A stretch of DNA of 36,776 nucleotides from Frankiales bacterium (GTDB lineage: Bacteria > Actinomycetota > Actinomycetes > JAFAQI01): contig JAICXJ010000030.1 of NCBI GenBank assembly GCA_025980465.1, forward strand, positions 1 through 36,776, read 5' to 3'. Both the position numbers and the translations under genes were made by a program. Positions 15,054 through 22,951 of this stretch are shown here, piece after piece. Below the pieces are notes generated by a model. That model worked only from the letters and a program-made list of their open reading frames with translations, ran no database searches and had not been told where the DNA came from. Each line of letters begins with the position of its first letter. The stretch's first letter is position 1.

Positions 15054-15937
15054 GGTGCCGGAAGCGTACCGAGACGGAACTCCGGATAGCCGGAGGCCGG
15101 GCTCACCGCAGCCTCACCGAAGCGGGCCAGCGCTATCGCGCCGAGCACCGCCAGCACGAATCCGGCGGCGGCGAGACCGGCGGCACCATGGCGGGGCCGG
15201 TCGCCGAGGAAGCAGATCCCGATCACCGCTGGCATCACCGTCTCGGCCACCACCGTCGAGGAGGTGACGACGGTGACGGTGCCCCGCTGCAGTGCCATGG
15301 CCTGCATGAGCGTCCCGATCAGGCCGGCCAACGCCATCGCGTAGAGGGCCGGGTCGCTGATCATGTGCCAGACCGGGTGCGGGTCGTGCAGGATGCGGGC
15401 GCCGATGCCGGCTCCGCCGTACATCAGGCCGGCCATCGCACCGAGCGCCCAGGCGTCGGCTCGGTGGCCGGCGCCGCGCCGCCGTGCCGCGATGAAACCG
15501 ATCGCGCCGACCACCACCACGGCCATCACCAGCAGCGATCGGTCGAGGCTGCTGAGGTTCGCGTCCGATTGCCGCTTGGCGGACACGGCGAGCAGCGCCA
15601 GCCCCGCCGACACCGCCAGCAGCGCCGTCCACTCCCGCGCGGCGGGGCGGACGTTGAGCACGACTGCGGCCAGGACCGCGGTGACGGCGAGACTTGCCGA
15701 CACGATTGCCTCGACAGTGAACAGCGGCAGCGTGCGCAGCGCGGCGAGTGACAGTGCGAAGCCGACCGCGTCGAGGAGCAGGCCGGACAGGTACGGCGCT
15801 GAGCTCGCGAGTCGACGGACCAAGGAGATGTCCAGGGCGCTCAGCTCACCGCCACGGCGGGCGCCGATGGCCTGGAGAATGGTCGCCGCGCCGTAGGATG
15901 CGGCCGCGGCGAACGCGCCTACCAATCCCCAGTTCAC
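15050..15937 (-). CDS. DMT/EamA-superfamily membrane transporter
   Basis: This 295-residue, very hydrophobic protein has about nine to ten membrane helices, beginning NWGLVGAFAAAASYGAAT. Its second half re-starts near residue 150, as expected for the internally duplicated drug/metabolite transporter fold. The substrate is unknown. GTG 15937 is chosen because a TACGGT hexamer lies six bases upstream and the first helix starts immediately. A longer reading from 16027 adds a non-hydrophobic stretch. It is translationally coupled to the TetR gene. Confidence 0.85.
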   Translation of the reverse strand: MNWGLVGAFAAAASYGAATILQAIGARRGGELSALDISLVRRLASSAPYLSGLLLDAVGFALSLAALRTLPLFTVEAIVSASLAVTAVLAAVVLNVRPAAREWTALLAVSAGLALLAVSAKRQSDANLSSLDRSLLVMAVVVVGAIGFIAARRRGAGHRADAWALGAMAGLMYGGAGIGARILHDPHPVWHMISDPALYAMALAGLIGTLMQAMALQRGTVTVVTSSTVVAETVMPAVIGICFLGDRPRHGAAGLAAAGFVLAVLGAIALARFGEAAVSPASGYPEFRLGTLPAP

Positions 15938-15943
15938 CGGACC

Positions 15944-15949
15944 ACCGTA
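15944..15949 (-). promoter_or_regulatory. -10-like hexamer TACGGT of the transporter/TetR operon
   Basis: TACGGT on the minus strand is six bases before GTG 15937. A TetR operator would be expected nearby, but no clear inverted repeat is visible. Confidence 0.4.
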
Positions 15950-16120
15950 GACAGCCGCGAAGTCCGTCGGCGGATCATGAATCCGATGAAATAGTAAGGA
16001 CCGGACCAGCCCCGGTTCTTGACGCACAAATCGGTCACCCGTTTTCGCTCAAGCAATCGCGGAGGGGCACCGATCACCGACGTAGAGGTGGAGCCTGCAC
16101 CGCCCCCGATCGGAGACCCG

Positions 16121-16765
16121 ATGACCGTGACCGACTACGCGGAGATTGTCGCCGCGCTTCGGACGGTGCCCGGAGTCGCTGAGGCGGACGTCGAACCGGA
16201 CGACAACGGGGGTGGGCTCGGCCTGCTGCGGCTCGGTCTGACGCCGGGCGTCGATGAGGTGCAGGTCGCCTCGAAGGTCGGCCGGCTGCTGCGAGAGCGG
16301 TTCGGGCTGGGCGTCGATGCTGACCAGGTGCAGCTGATCGAGGACGCCGCCGCCTCCGACCTGCCGGTGCAGGTCGTCGGCAACCGCCCGATCATTTCCC
16401 GGATGCAGCTGGTGTCGTCGGGTCTGGAGGTCACAGCGACCGTCCTGCTGACGCTTCGCGATCGCACCGTGGAGGGCCAGGCGACCGGCACGGCGACCCA
16501 GAGCGGGGTGCAGCGCGCGGTCGCGTCTGCGTCGTTGCGCGCGCTCGAGGGGCTTGCGGGTGACCGAGCCCGCTTCGAGCTCGAGCATGTGGAGGTCACT
16601 CGAAGCGGCCGTGACCGCACCGCACTGGTCTCGGTCACCATGGTCAGCGCCGCCGGAACGGACCGGCTGACCGGTTCGGCATTGGTCCGCGAGGATGTCA
16701 GGCAGGCCGTCATTCGCGCCGCTCTCGACGCTGTCAACCGCCGGCTCGAGCCACTGCTCGACTAG
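16121..16765 (+). CDS. Hypothetical protein of two small alpha/beta domains
   Basis: This 214-residue protein is not recognised. Residues 1-70 look like a ferredoxin-like beta-alpha-beta module (VPGVAEADVEPDD, then LLRLGLTPGVDEVQVASKVGRLLRERFG split over two strands and a helix). Residues 90-214 hold two repeats of strand-strand-helix: VTATVLLTLRDRTVEGQATG followed by a helix, and TALVSVTMVSAAGTDRLTGS followed by a helix. That arrangement resembles small regulatory or dimerisation folds such as the LeuA allosteric domain, but the likeness is only structural in style. ATG 16121 is the best start. No catalytic residues are evident. The 183 bases upstream contain no other gene. Confidence 0.68.
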   Translation: MTVTDYAEIVAALRTVPGVAEADVEPDDNGGGLGLLRLGLTPGVDEVQVASKVGRLLRERFGLGVDADQVQLIEDAAASDLPVQVVGNRPIISRMQLVSSGLEVTATVLLTLRDRTVEGQATGTATQSGVQRAVASASLRALEGLAGDRARFELEHVEVTRSGRDRTALVSVTMVSAAGTDRLTGSALVREDVRQAVIRAALDAVNRRLEPLLD

Positions 16766-16772
16766 TCGGATA

Positions 16773-16791
16773 CGGCCCGTCGAACGGGCCG
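16773..16791 (+). terminator. GC-rich hairpin downstream of the hypothetical gene
   Basis: CGGCCCGT, a CGA loop and ACGGGCCG form a perfect 8-bp stem starting seven bases after the stop codon. There is no T-run after it, so it may act as an RNA-stabilising 3' hairpin or a weak terminator. Confidence 0.4.
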
Positions 16792-16848
16792 GAACCGGTA
16801 GAACGCGGGATACTGCCTGGAAACCACGCAGCGATCGAGGAGCTGTCG

Positions 16849-18201
16849 GTGAGTATTGACCCAGGCACGCCGGCGGGGGCCGGCGGCGCGGTCCCGCCAA
16901 CTCCCGCCTCAGAACGCCTCCAGTCGATGCTGGCCCAGGCCGTCGAGGGCCAGCAGAACGAGCAGCGCGAGCTATCCAACGCTCTCAACGACATGCGAAA
17001 CCAGCTGCTTCGGCTGGGACAGGAGATCGCGGAGCTGCGGGCGGTTCGAGTCGACGCGAGCACCGATCCCGCCATCATCAACAACGTCACCGTCGAGCTG
17101 CGGGAGTCGGTGCGGTTCCTCTCCGAGCGACTCGACGGCGTCACCCGGATGGTCGCGCAGCGAGGTGAGGACCTCGCCGACATCAGGGGAGCTCTCAATG
17201 CGGTAGATGCTCAGGTGCGATCGCAGACCGAGACGCTCGGGGTGCTCTCGCAGGGGCTTCAGGCCTTGCCGTCTTACGGCGAACGGGTCTCAGCGCTGCA
17301 CGAGGCGGTCGACGCCGTCCATTCCCGGCTGGCGGCGCTCGACACCTCGGTGGCCAAGGCAGGTGAGGACTCCGCGCTCCAGCGCCTTGCCGCCGAGCAG
17401 CGGGCCGCGCTGAGGCAGCTGCACGAGAAGCTGGGTGTGATCGCGGACGGCACCCAAGCTGCGCTCGCGGTACCGCCGGTCTTCGACGACTCCTTGATCC
17501 AGGGCCTCGATGCGAGGCTGGCAGCTCTCGCAGTCGACGTGGCGGCGCTCGCCGCTCGGAACGACGCGCCGCCCTCGCTTCCCGACGCGGTTCAGCACGC
17601 CGTGGCGGAAGCCGTGCAGGAATCTGAGGAGCGGCTGCGGTCGCACATCGACGACGCGGTGCTTGCGCTCGCCGAGATCCTGGTGCGCCGCCGCCCGCCG
17701 GCCACGGCCGACCAGATCACGGGTACGCCGCTCTCGACGGCCGCCAACGTGCCGCCGCCACCGGCCGGGGTCGCAGCGCTGGGGGTCCCGGCGGACCACG
17801 CTGAGGACGCCGACACTGCGATGGTCGACTTCAGCGTCGCCGAGTTCGGCGACGAGGATGACGCCGCCAACGACGAATACGACGACGAATACGACGAGGC
17901 CGACGAGGACTCGGCCGGGGACGACGTCGACGACGCCGAAGACGGCGAAGACGGGTACGAGGAAGACGAGGACGGCGACGACTACGTCGCGGACGAGGAT
18001 CCCGATGCAACGGGCGAGCTGCGGATCCCCTCGGTGTTTGCCGACCTCAGCGCGCTCGATCCACCGGTCGTCGAGCCCCCGCCGCCGCCGCCCGCCCACA
18101 TGCCGTGGGCGCCGGAGATCCCGCCGGAGCGGGCGGAGCCGGAACCGTCCGACGAGGCGAGCGCCCCCGACGAGCGCAAGCGTCGTTGGTTCTCCCGCTA
18201 G
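16849..18201 (+). CDS. Coiled-coil protein with acidic linker and cationic C-terminal tail, unknown function
   Basis: This 450-residue protein has a clear Shine-Dalgarno (AGGAG) ahead of GTG 16849. Residues about 20-220 are predicted mostly helical with coiled-coil character (many Leu, Gln, Glu; blocks such as LRLGQEIAELRAV and LHEAVDAVHSRLAAL). A second helix lies at about 245-285. Residues 320-390 are extremely acidic (runs of D and E with Tyr). A Pro-rich stretch and a basic end, KRRWFSR, follow. There is no signal peptide or membrane segment. The layout suggests a cytoplasmic scaffold. It lies just upstream of moeZ, but that gene has its own upstream region. No family was recognised. Confidence 0.75.
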   Translation: MSIDPGTPAGAGGAVPPTPASERLQSMLAQAVEGQQNEQRELSNALNDMRNQLLRLGQEIAELRAVRVDASTDPAIINNVTVELRESVRFLSERLDGVTRMVAQRGEDLADIRGALNAVDAQVRSQTETLGVLSQGLQALPSYGERVSALHEAVDAVHSRLAALDTSVAKAGEDSALQRLAAEQRAALRQLHEKLGVIADGTQAALAVPPVFDDSLIQGLDARLAALAVDVAALAARNDAPPSLPDAVQHAVAEAVQESEERLRSHIDDAVLALAEILVRRRPPATADQITGTPLSTAANVPPPPAGVAALGVPADHAEDADTAMVDFSVAEFGDEDDAANDEYDDEYDEADEDSAGDDVDDAEDGEDGYEEDEDGDDYVADEDPDATGELRIPSVFADLSALDPPVVEPPPPPPAHMPWAPEIPPERAEPEPSDEASAPDERKRRWFSR

Positions 18202-18269
18202 GGGGCGGAACAACTCCGCGGGAGTCGCGGTTGATTGCTGTGTAACGCTGGATGACGCAAATCTTTCCG

Positions 18270-18289
18270 TCGGATCTGGTTCGATCCGA
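18270..18289 (+). promoter_or_regulatory. Inverted repeat upstream of moeZ (possible operator)
   Basis: TCGGATC and GATCCGA flank a six-base spacer (TGGTTC) and end 11 bases before the GTG of moeZ. The position suits a regulator-binding site or a 5' UTR hairpin. The regulator is unknown. Confidence 0.3.
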
Positions 18290-18300
18290 TTTCACGTGAG

Positions 18301-19482
18301 GTGACGATCGTGCCGCTTCCCCCGCTGGTGCAGCCTGCGCCGGAACTCACGCCTACCGAGATCAGGCGCTACTCGCGACACTTGATCATCCCCGACGTCG
18401 CGATGGATGGTCAGAAGCGGCTCAAGAACGCCAAGGTGCTGTGTGTGGGTGCCGGCGGCCTTGGTTCACCCGCGCTGATGTATCTCGCCGCAGCCGGCGT
18501 CGGCACCCTCGGCATCATCGACTTCGACGTCGTCGACGAGTCGAACCTGCAGCGCCAGATCATCCACGGTCAGAGCGACGTCGGGCGGTCCAAGGCCGTC
18601 AGCGCGAAGGAATCGGTCGCGGAGATCAACCCGCTCGTGCAGGTGAATCTGCACGAGGAGCGGCTGGACTCGACCAACGTCATGCGGATCTTCGCTGACT
18701 ACGACCTGATCGTCGATGGCACCGACAACTTCGCGACTCGCTACCTCGTCAACGACGCCTGCGTTCTGCTGAACAAGCCCTACGTCTGGGGCTCGATCTA
18801 CCGGTTCGACGGCCAGGCCTCGGTGTTCTGGTCCGAGCACGGTCCGTGTTACCGCTGCCTCTACCCCGAGCCGCCGCCACCCGGAATGGTGCCGTCCTGC
18901 GCAGAGGGCGGCGTGCTTGGTGTGCTGTGCGCCTCGGTCGGCTCGATCCAGGTGAACGAGGCGATCAAGCTGATCGCCGGGATCGGTGAGCCGCTGGTCG
19001 GCAGGCTGATGATCTACGACGCTCTCGAGATGACCTACCGCACGGTGAAGGTCCGCAAGGATCCGGAGTGCCCGCTCTGCGGAAAGAACCCGACGATCAC
19101 CGAGCTGATCGATTACGAGGCGTTCTGCGGAGTGGTCTCGGACGAGGCGATGAACGCTGCTGCGGACGCGACGATCACCGCGGGTGAGCTCAATGCGATG
19201 CAGCAGCGCGGCGACGACATCTACCTCGTCGACGTCCGCGAACCGGCCGAGTGGGAGATCGTCAAGATCCCGGGCGCGGTCTTGATCCCGAAGGGCGAGC
19301 TGGCCGGCAAGCTCTCCGATCTGCCGCAGGACAAGCCCATCGTTCTGTACTGCAAGACCGGCATCCGGTCGGCGGAAGCGTTGGCGCTGCTGAAGAACGC
19401 CGGCTTTGGCGATGCGACGCACGTCCAGGGCGGCGTGACGGCGTACACCACGCAGGTTGTCGGCGACGAGCCGCTCTACTGA
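18301..19482 (+). CDS. moeZ: MoeZ-type adenylyltransferase/sulfurtransferase (ThiF domain plus rhodanese)
   Basis: This 393-residue protein has an E1-like ThiF/MoeB domain at about 15-270. The nucleotide loop GAGGLGS is at 50-56 and a zinc site is formed by C183, C186, C257 and C260. A rhodanese domain at about 290-390 has its active cysteine C351 in LYCKTGIRS. Such proteins adenylate the C-terminal glycine of ubiquitin-like sulfur carriers (MoaD, ThiS, CysO) and then thiocarboxylate it, feeding molybdopterin, thiamin, cysteine or tRNA thiolation. It corresponds to mycobacterial Rv3206c. No sulfur carrier gene is in the window. GTG 18310 is a possible alternative start. Confidence 0.95.
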   Translation: MTIVPLPPLVQPAPELTPTEIRRYSRHLIIPDVAMDGQKRLKNAKVLCVGAGGLGSPALMYLAAAGVGTLGIIDFDVVDESNLQRQIIHGQSDVGRSKAVSAKESVAEINPLVQVNLHEERLDSTNVMRIFADYDLIVDGTDNFATRYLVNDACVLLNKPYVWGSIYRFDGQASVFWSEHGPCYRCLYPEPPPPGMVPSCAEGGVLGVLCASVGSIQVNEAIKLIAGIGEPLVGRLMIYDALEMTYRTVKVRKDPECPLCGKNPTITELIDYEAFCGVVSDEAMNAAADATITAGELNAMQQRGDDIYLVDVREPAEWEIVKIPGAVLIPKGELAGKLSDLPQDKPIVLYCKTGIRSAEALALLKNAGFGDATHVQGGVTAYTTQVVGDEPLY

Positions 19483-19554
19483 CGGTCGTGCAGGTCTGAC
19501 GAACAGGCCTACTGACAGGTCGCCCGGTTAGGCGCAGACTGGTCCGTGCCAACC

Positions 19555-19562
19555 GAGGAGGT
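19555..19562 (+). promoter_or_regulatory. Strong Shine-Dalgarno (GAGGAGGT) deciding the start of the hendecad coiled-coil gene
   Basis: GAGGAGGT is followed by four bases and ATG 19567. It favours this start over an in-frame GTG at 19546. The out-of-frame ATG at 19563 lies directly against the ribosome site. Confidence 0.6.
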
Positions 19563-19566
19563 ATGG

Positions 19567-20358
19567 ATGTCCGACGCGGTGCGTCTGATCACGGGGGACG
19601 AGGCCTACCAGGAGGCGATGCGCGTCACAGACGCCGCGTACGAGGCGGCGCTGAGCGCCTCGACGACCGCCGCGGAGACGGAGCTGTCGCGCGCTGAGGC
19701 AATCAAGTCAGCGACGTTGGCGCGGGCCGAGTCGTTGCGAACCGCGACCGTTGGGCGCGCGACCGCGTTGAAACAGGTCAGTGACGAGCACGACGAGCGG
19801 CTTCGACAAGCCGAGGAGGTTCGAGCTCAGGCGCAGCGTGCCGCCGAGGAGACCTACGCCGCCGCATTGCGTGAGGCGGAACAGAGCAGCAGGCAACGAG
19901 TCGTGCAGGCATACGAAGAGGAAGTGGCCGCGGCGGCCGCGGCGTACGAGGAGACGCTTCGGGCGGCGGAGGCCGTGGCCGACAGTGCGCGGGCACGTGC
20001 CGAGGCGATTCGCGACGCCGGCTTGGCAAGGGCCGAGGCGATTCGCCTCGCGGGGCTCGCTCGCGCGGAGGCATTGCGCAGCTCCGCCGTTGCGCACGAC
20101 CGGGCACTGCACGACGCCACCCAGCAGCGAGCCCGCGGTCTTGCCGACATCGCGCGGGTGCACACCGAGTCGTTGCGAGAGGCGACCGGCGCCTACGAAG
20201 CGATGCTGCGCGAGGTCGAAATCGGCTCGGAGGCGCCAGCCCCAGACGAGGCGGACGTCGTCGACGAGCAGATCGAGCTCGAGGAGCCGGACGAGCCGGA
20301 CGGGCCGCGCCTCGTGGTCATCGACGACCTGGCGGAGACCGACACCGCCGCTGGCTGA
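19567..20358 (+). CDS. Ala/Glu/Arg-rich hendecad-repeat helical protein, unknown function
   Basis: This 263-residue protein is almost one continuous helix from about residue 15 to 220. It follows an 11-residue rhythm, clearest in successive units of ARAEAIRDAGL, ARAEAIRLAGL and ARAEALRSSAV. The hydrophobic position shifts once near the middle (around EAVADSAR), so two hendecad blocks are joined by a phase change. The last 40 residues are acidic and disordered. Hendecads form right-handed coiled coils or amphipathic membrane-lying helices, as in LEA-like and stalk proteins. No signal peptide is present. It lies 84 bases after moeZ and converges on the epimerase gene. No family was recognised. 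Confidence 0.75.
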   Translation: MSDAVRLITGDEAYQEAMRVTDAAYEAALSASTTAAETELSRAEAIKSATLARAESLRTATVGRATALKQVSDEHDERLRQAEEVRAQAQRAAEETYAAALREAEQSSRQRVVQAYEEEVAAAAAAYEETLRAAEAVADSARARAEAIRDAGLARAEAIRLAGLARAEALRSSAVAHDRALHDATQQRARGLADIARVHTESLREATGAYEAMLREVEIGSEAPAPDEADVVDEQIELEEPDEPDGPRLVVIDDLAETDTAAG

Positions 20359-20368
20359 CGAGGACCCT

Positions 20369-21253
20369 TCAGATGCCAGCCCAGGCGGCGGTGTCGCGGA
20401 CGGTGTCGGCGAGCGGGCGCCAGACGAGTCCGGCGCTGACCGCCTTCGAGACGTCGGCGCGCATCAGCGGCCACCAAGCTTCAGGGGACGACAGTGGCAG
20501 TTCCCCCGACGCCTCGTCGGGCTGGCTCCACTCGATGTCAGGCAGCGCAACGCCGAGGGTGTCGGCAATCGTTGCCAGCACCTGGGAGAAGGTCGGCGGA
20601 TCCTGCGGCGCCGTGACGTTGAGCGCACCGGTGCTCGCTCCCTCAACGCATGCGACCGTGAAGGCGCCGAGGTCCCGGGCGTCGATGCACTGCAACGGCT
20701 GGTCCTTCGCCGGTGCCCGGAACCGCTCGCCCGCCGCAACCACGCGGATCCAATGGGTGAATCGCTCGGTGTAGTCGTACGGACCCACGACATAGCCCGG
20801 CCGGACGATCAGCAGACCGGCAGGGGCGTACGTCGCGGCGACCTCCTCGCAGGCGACCTTCATCTCGCCGTATGCCGCCATGCCTTTCGAGTCGTCGTAC
20901 TCCGCTGGCAACAACGGCGAGTCCTCAGTGAACCCGGAATCCGGCACGTTGTTGCCGAACACGCTGATGGTCGAGATGAAGGTGAGCGAGCCGCCTCGAC
21001 CGCCGAGCGCCTCCATCAACATGCGCACCTGCTGGTGGCCGTAGGCGGTGACGTCGATCGTCGCGTCCCACTCCCCGGCCGACAGCGCGGAGAGATCACG
21101 GTTGCGGTCACCGACCAGGTGGGTGGCGCTCGGGAAGGCGTCTGGCGCCGATTTGCCACGGTTGAACAGCGTCACGTCGTGACCACGATCGATCGCCGCC
21201 GCGACGATGTGCCGTCCCACCAACCGGGTGCCGCCGATGACGAGGATGCGCAT
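20369..21253 (-). CDS. NAD-dependent epimerase/dehydratase (extended SDR)
   Basis: This 294-residue Rossmann protein has the N-terminal cofactor loop GGTRLVG at 7-13 and an active-site YxxxK (Y128, K132 in AAYGEMK). Serines in FISTISVFG complete the SDR triad region. VRPGYVVGPYDYTERF is the substrate-side loop of the family. It probably acts on a nucleotide sugar or a related carbonyl compound, and the substrate cannot be named. ATG 21253 has a TAGGTT hexamer six bases upstream. It diverges from the alkyltransferase-like gene across 47 bases. Confidence 0.9.
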   Translation of the reverse strand: MRILVIGGTRLVGRHIVAAAIDRGHDVTLFNRGKSAPDAFPSATHLVGDRNRDLSALSAGEWDATIDVTAYGHQQVRMLMEALGGRGGSLTFISTISVFGNNVPDSGFTEDSPLLPAEYDDSKGMAAYGEMKVACEEVAATYAPAGLLIVRPGYVVGPYDYTERFTHWIRVVAAGERFRAPAKDQPLQCIDARDLGAFTVACVEGASTGALNVTAPQDPPTFSQVLATIADTLGVALPDIEWSQPDEASGELPLSSPEAWWPLMRADVSKAVSAGLVWRPLADTVRDTAAWAGI

Positions 21254-21259
21254 CCCCGC

Positions 21260-21265
21260 AACCTA
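21260..21265 (-). promoter_or_regulatory. -10-like hexamer TAGGTT of the epimerase gene
   Basis: TAGGTT on the minus strand is six bases before ATG 21253. It is one of two divergent leaderless promoters packed into a 47-base gap. Confidence 0.45.
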
Positions 21266-21286
21266 TGCCGGGTCGTAGCGACGGCC

Positions 21287-21292
21287 TAGTCT
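21287..21292 (+). promoter_or_regulatory. -10-like hexamer TAGTCT of the alkyltransferase-like gene
   Basis: TAGTCT lies eight bases before GTG 21301 on the plus strand, opposite the epimerase promoter. Confidence 0.4.
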
Positions 21293-21300
21293 CCTGACTC

Positions 21301-21609
21301 GTGACGCCCTACGCCCGCGCCGTTCTCGATGCGGTCGAGGCGATCCCGGCAGGCAAGGTGATGGCCTACAGCGATGTCGCGGAGTACGTCGGTCAGGGAA
21401 CCGGCCGGACGGTCGGAACGATCATGGGGCGACACGGCGGCGAGGTGCCCTGGCACCGGGTGGTGCGTTCCGACGGATCGTGCGCGCCGGAGGTGCGGGA
21501 CCGGCAGGTGGCGCTGCTCCGCGAGGATGGCGTAGCGATGGACGGCGAGCGGGTCGACATGCGACGCGCGAGATGGGACGGAATGAGCGAGCGAGCATGC
21601 CGGAGCTGA
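21301..21609 (+). CDS. Alkyltransferase-like (ATL) DNA-binding protein, MGMT family
   Basis: This 102-residue protein is the C-terminal MGMT fold. GRTVGTIMGRHGGEVPWHRVV covers the recognition helix and active-site loop (shown here as one short stretch with others omitted). In true O6-alkylguanine transferases the loop reads PCHRV. Here the acceptor cysteine is replaced by tryptophan (W51), the hallmark of ATL proteins. These bind O6-alkylguanine without repairing it and hand it to nucleotide excision repair. Mycobacterial Rv3204 occupies the same place. The short N-terminus lacks the MGMT N-terminal domain. The next gene starts 13 bases before its stop. Confidence 0.9.
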   Translation: MTPYARAVLDAVEAIPAGKVMAYSDVAEYVGQGTGRTVGTIMGRHGGEVPWHRVVRSDGSCAPEVRDRQVALLREDGVAMDGERVDMRRARWDGMSERACRS

Positions 21610-21962
21610 TCGAGTCGCCGACCTTGATCGAGGCGGCCGGAACGCCGCCGAAAACAATCCGCGAGTACGTCGGGCACGTGAGGACCGGCGAACCGCGGCT
21701 GTCGGTCGCGCACATGACCAGTCCCTCCGGGTGGGTCGAACCGGGACAGCGGCCGGCCTTCGATGAATTCACCCTCGTGCTTCGAGGCGCGCTCGTGGTG
21801 GATCACGCCGGCGGCCGACTCGAGGTATCGGCCGGCCAGGCGGTGCACACCCGAGCGGGCGAATGGGTGCGCTACTCGACGCCCGGACCTGACGGAGCGG
21901 ATTACATCGCCGTCTGTCTGCCGGCATTCTCTCCTGACAGCGTCCATCGTGACGCTGAGTAG
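21597..21962 (+). CDS. Small single-domain cupin protein
   Basis: This 121-residue protein has a cupin barrel. WVEPGQRPAFDEFTLVLRGALVV is cupin motif 1 with an atypical ligand set, and AGQAVHTRAGEWVRYSTP is motif 2 (both given only in part). The classical two-histidine pattern of motif 1 is missing, so it may bind metal through other residues or act as a non-enzymatic cupin. ATG 21597 overlaps the ATL gene by 13 bases, so the two are probably coupled. Its function is unknown. Confidence 0.8.
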   Translation: MPELIESPTLIEAAGTPPKTIREYVGHVRTGEPRLSVAHMTSPSGWVEPGQRPAFDEFTLVLRGALVVDHAGGRLEVSAGQAVHTRAGEWVRYSTPGPDGADYIAVCLPAFSPDSVHRDAE

Positions 21963-22920
21963 GCCGGCTGCGGTTCTCGCGGTTGCGTTCGTGCCGGGAT
22001 TCTGTGCGCGCCCGGCTGCAGCGAGCCACACCAGCAGACATTCACTGCTCGCGACGGTTCGTTCGCGGTCCCGGTGCCGGCGAACAACCCGCAGCACGAC
22101 GCTTACTCCCGCACCGTCGCGGTTGCGCGCGGCAAGGCACGAGTCGCGAGCAGCGTCTCCCTTCCTCGCTCGAGCCGGTGTGGAAAGCGGATCGGCACGG
22201 TCGTCGTTGCAGCCGGATCACCAACCGTGCGCACCAGCGGACATCGCAGCCGTGTCATCCCGCCGGCGCTCCCGTCGTACTTCCACGCGAACTCCTCTGC
22301 CGCCTACCTCAACACCGAGACCGGTAGCCCGCCGGTCATTGCCGGGAGCCAGCTCACGGTGACGGGCGGCTACGACCCGTTGATCGAGGAGGACGAGCAG
22401 TTGCTGTTGACGACTACCCAGCTCGGGGTGCAGCGCGGGCGGCATTCGATCTTCTCGAGCAGCCTTCAGACTCGTGACCCGATGCTGGTGCCGGCGAGTC
22501 GTGGTGCGAGCTGCTATGTCGAAGGCAGCCGCGGCCCGCGGATCGTGCAGCGACCGTGCGGGCTAAGCGATGGCGTGCTCGATCAAGACTGGCACCCGAC
22601 CGATGATCCGCGTTGCTCGAGAGGGCCGTGTCCCGGTCACCTTCAGCGCGACCACCGCGACGTCACGATCACCTTCCGGCGGGCGGTGAGAGCTCGGCTG
22701 CTGGTCGTTCGCGGCTGCACCGGATGTGTCGCAGAGGTCAGTCGCGACGGCCGCCACTTCGCAAACCGCGGCGAGGGCACCCTTCGGCAGCGCCGACCAC
22801 GTGCTGGTGACGTCCCTTCCGGGCCTGCTGCGGGCGGTACGGATCCAGACCGACACCGGCGGCTTCTTCGACTCCCTTCGCGAGATCAGTGCGTGGTCGG
22901 CGTCGCAGGCGGCGGGTTGA
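21949..22920 (+). pseudogene. Secreted protein with C-terminal discoidin-like domain, broken by two compensating frameshifts
   Basis: A GTG at 21949 begins a signal-peptide-like stretch (TLSRPAAVLAVAFVPG, then ARPAAAS) in frame 1. From about 22020 the good coding sequence moves to frame 0 (HQQTFTARDGSFAVPVPANN onward). It stays there until about 22780 (CVAEVSRDGRHFANRGEG) and then returns to frame 1 for the end (SADHVLVTSLPGLLRAVRIQ, GGFFDSLREISAW), stopping at 22920. The C-terminal strands resemble an F5/8 type C (discoidin) carbohydrate-binding fold (inference). Total length remains a multiple of three. It is either a recent pseudogene or a gene with two sequencing or assembly errors. It overlaps the end of the cupin gene. 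Confidence 0.6.
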
Positions 22921-22951
22921 TCCGTCGTAGCCACGTGCTGTGATCGTCGCA

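Noticed and set aside
16773-16791. Full intrinsic terminator.
   Set aside because: The hairpin is perfect but no T-run follows, so it is listed only as a possible weak terminator.
17868-17995. Short GACGAA/GACGAG-type tandem repeat as a microsatellite.
   Set aside because: It encodes the acidic segment of the coiled-coil protein with codon variation, so it is protein-level composition and not a DNA repeat.
22074-22943. An intact 289-residue protein in frame 0.
   Set aside because: Its last 50 residues are Arg/Gly-rich and out of frame, while a better C-terminus lies in frame 1. It also lacks the signal peptide that sits in frame 1 upstream.
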